NCBI RefSeq assembly: GCF_025717555.1
Contig: NZ_JAJIRP010000004.1
Coordinates: 249,426 to 313,425 of the forward strand
Direction of reading: 5' to 3'
Source: Paucibacter sp. B2R-40
GTDB taxonomy: Bacteria; Pseudomonadota; Gammaproteobacteria; Burkholderiales; Burkholderiaceae_C
DNA: 64,000 bases
Shown: piece by piece, positions 63,185-64,000 of the stretch
Layout of the letters: each line of letters starts with the position of its first letter
How positions within the stretch are numbered: position 1 is the stretch's first letter
Program-made: the position numbers and the translations under genes
The notes under the pieces: model-generated
What the model was told of the DNA's origin: nothing
The model's database searches: none
Seen by the model: only the letters and a program-made list of their open reading frames with translations

Positions 63185-63565
63185 ATGAAAAACAGCATCG
63201 TTTGGGTCGATATCCCGGTCCGTGACTTGGACCGAGCCATTGGCTTTTATTCGGCCGTCTTGGGCCGCCCAGCCAGCAAAGAGGGCGGACCGGGCTTTGT
63301 GTTTGGACTGTTGGCGCACGAGGGAGATGAGGTCGGCGGCTGTTTGTACCTGCCGGACGCTGACAACGCGCCCTCCAAAGCTGGACCCTTGGTTTACCTC
63401 AATGTCGAAGGTCGCATGGCGGCAGCATTGGAGGCCGTGTCCAGCCATGGCGGCCAGGTCGTCAAGCCCTCGCAGGCCATTGGCCCACATGGTTTTCGCG
63501 CCATTGTTGATGACAGCGAAGGCAACCGGCTCGCGCTGCACGCGCAGACTGCCGCACAAGACTGA
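63185..63565 (+). CDS. VOC (glyoxalase/bleomycin resistance-type) family protein
   Basis: The 126-residue product has the paired beta-alpha-beta layout of VOC proteins: IVWVDIPVRDLDRAIGFYSA at the start and IGPHGFRAIVDDSEGNRLAL at the end. The metal ligands are not all obvious. AAAGGA lies just before the start. The substrate is unknown. Confidence 0.85.
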   Translation: MKNSIVWVDIPVRDLDRAIGFYSAVLGRPASKEGGPGFVFGLLAHEGDEVGGCLYLPDADNAPSKAGPLVYLNVEGRMAAALEAVSSHGGQVVKPSQAIGPHGFRAIVDDSEGNRLALHAQTAAQD

Positions 63566-63582
63566 TCGCTCGGCCGCGAGCC

Positions 63583-64000
63583 CTACTTCAGGGCCTTCAC
63601 CAGCGCCTCGAACTGCGTCTTCACCGACTTGTCATGCGGGATGATGGCGGGCACAGGTCTGCTCACCTTCAGCAGCTCGTATACGGCCATTTGAGCGGCG
63701 CGCACCGAGTACTCGACAGTGAACACCACATCGTCGGCGATCTCGACAAACTGGCTGATGAAGGCCAGGTTCTTGGAGTTCTTGGGCACCGGCAGTGGCC
63801 TATCACTGTGCGAGCGCGGCATGAACATACTGGTGATGTAGGGCATCCGACAAGGTATGCAGTTAGCCTTGGCCACCGTCTCAAGGTCAAAGCGCAGATG
63901 ACCACAAAGTTCCCGCAAAATTTCTTCGCCGCTGCATTCGCTCATCGGCTTGGCCACAAAGTTGCCGATCCGGTCGGGGAACAAGGCATAACCCCAGAAC
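63583..64000 (-). CDS. ohyA: Oleate hydratase, C-terminal part (5' end beyond window)
   Basis: The frame is open from the right edge of the window to the stop at 63583 (139 codons seen). It reads LFPDRIGNFVAKPMSECSG, then QFVEIADDVVFTVEYSVRAA. This is the C-terminal region of the myosin-cross-reactive antigen family, FAD-dependent enzymes that add water to the double bond of unsaturated fatty acids. The N-terminal nucleotide-binding part is outside the window. Confidence 0.85.
   Translation of the reverse strand, partial: FWGYALFPDRIGNFVAKPMSECSGEEILRELCGHLRFDLETVAKANCIPCRMPYITSMFMPRSHSDRPLPVPKNSKNLAFISQFVEIADDVVFTVEYSVRAAQMAVYELLKVSRPVPAIIPHDKSVKTQFEALVKALK

Overview
The window looks like chromosomal DNA of a Burkholderiales betaproteobacterium, probably of the Roseateles/Paucibacter type. 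This assignment is inferred from high GC content, from gene groups typical of that order (a ctaC-ctaD-ctaG-ctaE / SURF1 / ctaA / ctaB / SCO cytochrome oxidase block, secB-grxC-rhodanese, gpmA) and from a CIRCE element in front of rpoH. No rRNA, tRNA or CRISPR array was seen.

Layout. 1-3625 (minus): M61 peptidase (cut by the window edge), DUF3429 membrane protein, DsbC-type disulfide isomerase, UbiH-type hydroxylase. 3732-4820 (plus): ychF. 4862-27363: a 22.5-kb mobile defence island bounded by a perfect 10-bp inverted repeat. 27405-29226: a terminator that fits ychF, then cheW and rpoH. 29241-38517: aa3-type cytochrome c oxidase subunits and their haem and copper assembly factors. 38687-43351: BioC-like methyltransferase, comF, trmL, gpsA, secB, grxC, rhodanese. 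43476-46743 (minus): porin, PstS-like binding protein and chemoreceptor operon. 46941-49815: gpmA, hydroxypyruvate-isomerase-like protein, LVIVD-repeat lipoprotein. 50070-52543 (minus): PRPP-synthetase-like and AMP-phosphorylase-like pair. 52649-58260 (plus): two paralogous cNMP-sensor proteins with different outputs (DNA-binding and patatin lipase), a small protein, and a CoA-transferase fused to a GNAT domain. 58299-60918 (minus): SpoIIE-phosphatase/STAS/anti-sigma-kinase partner-switching module. 61132-64000: cNMP-binding membrane protein, diguanylate cyclase, VOC protein, and the end of an oleate hydratase gene.

The island is the main point of interest. Three large tyrosine-recombinase-family proteins and a 125-residue accessory protein sit at the left end; the middle recombinase lacks key catalytic residues. 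The cargo begins with a tightly coupled five-gene operon (11295-17944): a helical GASH-type protein, two different GTPases, a GAP1-N1 protein and a caspase-like protease. The last two end in copies of the same roughly 80-residue EAD1-like domain. This suggests that the GTPase/GAP1 part senses a threat and recruits the caspase by contact between like domains, giving abortive-infection-type immunity. The domain families are known from computational surveys of prokaryotic conflict systems; I know of no experimental description of this exact combination.

Behind it lie a fossil of a group II intron reverse transcriptase, a membrane-anchored T5orf172-domain protein, a type I restriction-modification system with an extended HsdS, a C-protein-like regulator with a C-box-like operator, and a divergent PD-(D/E)xK nuclease with a winged-helix N-terminus.
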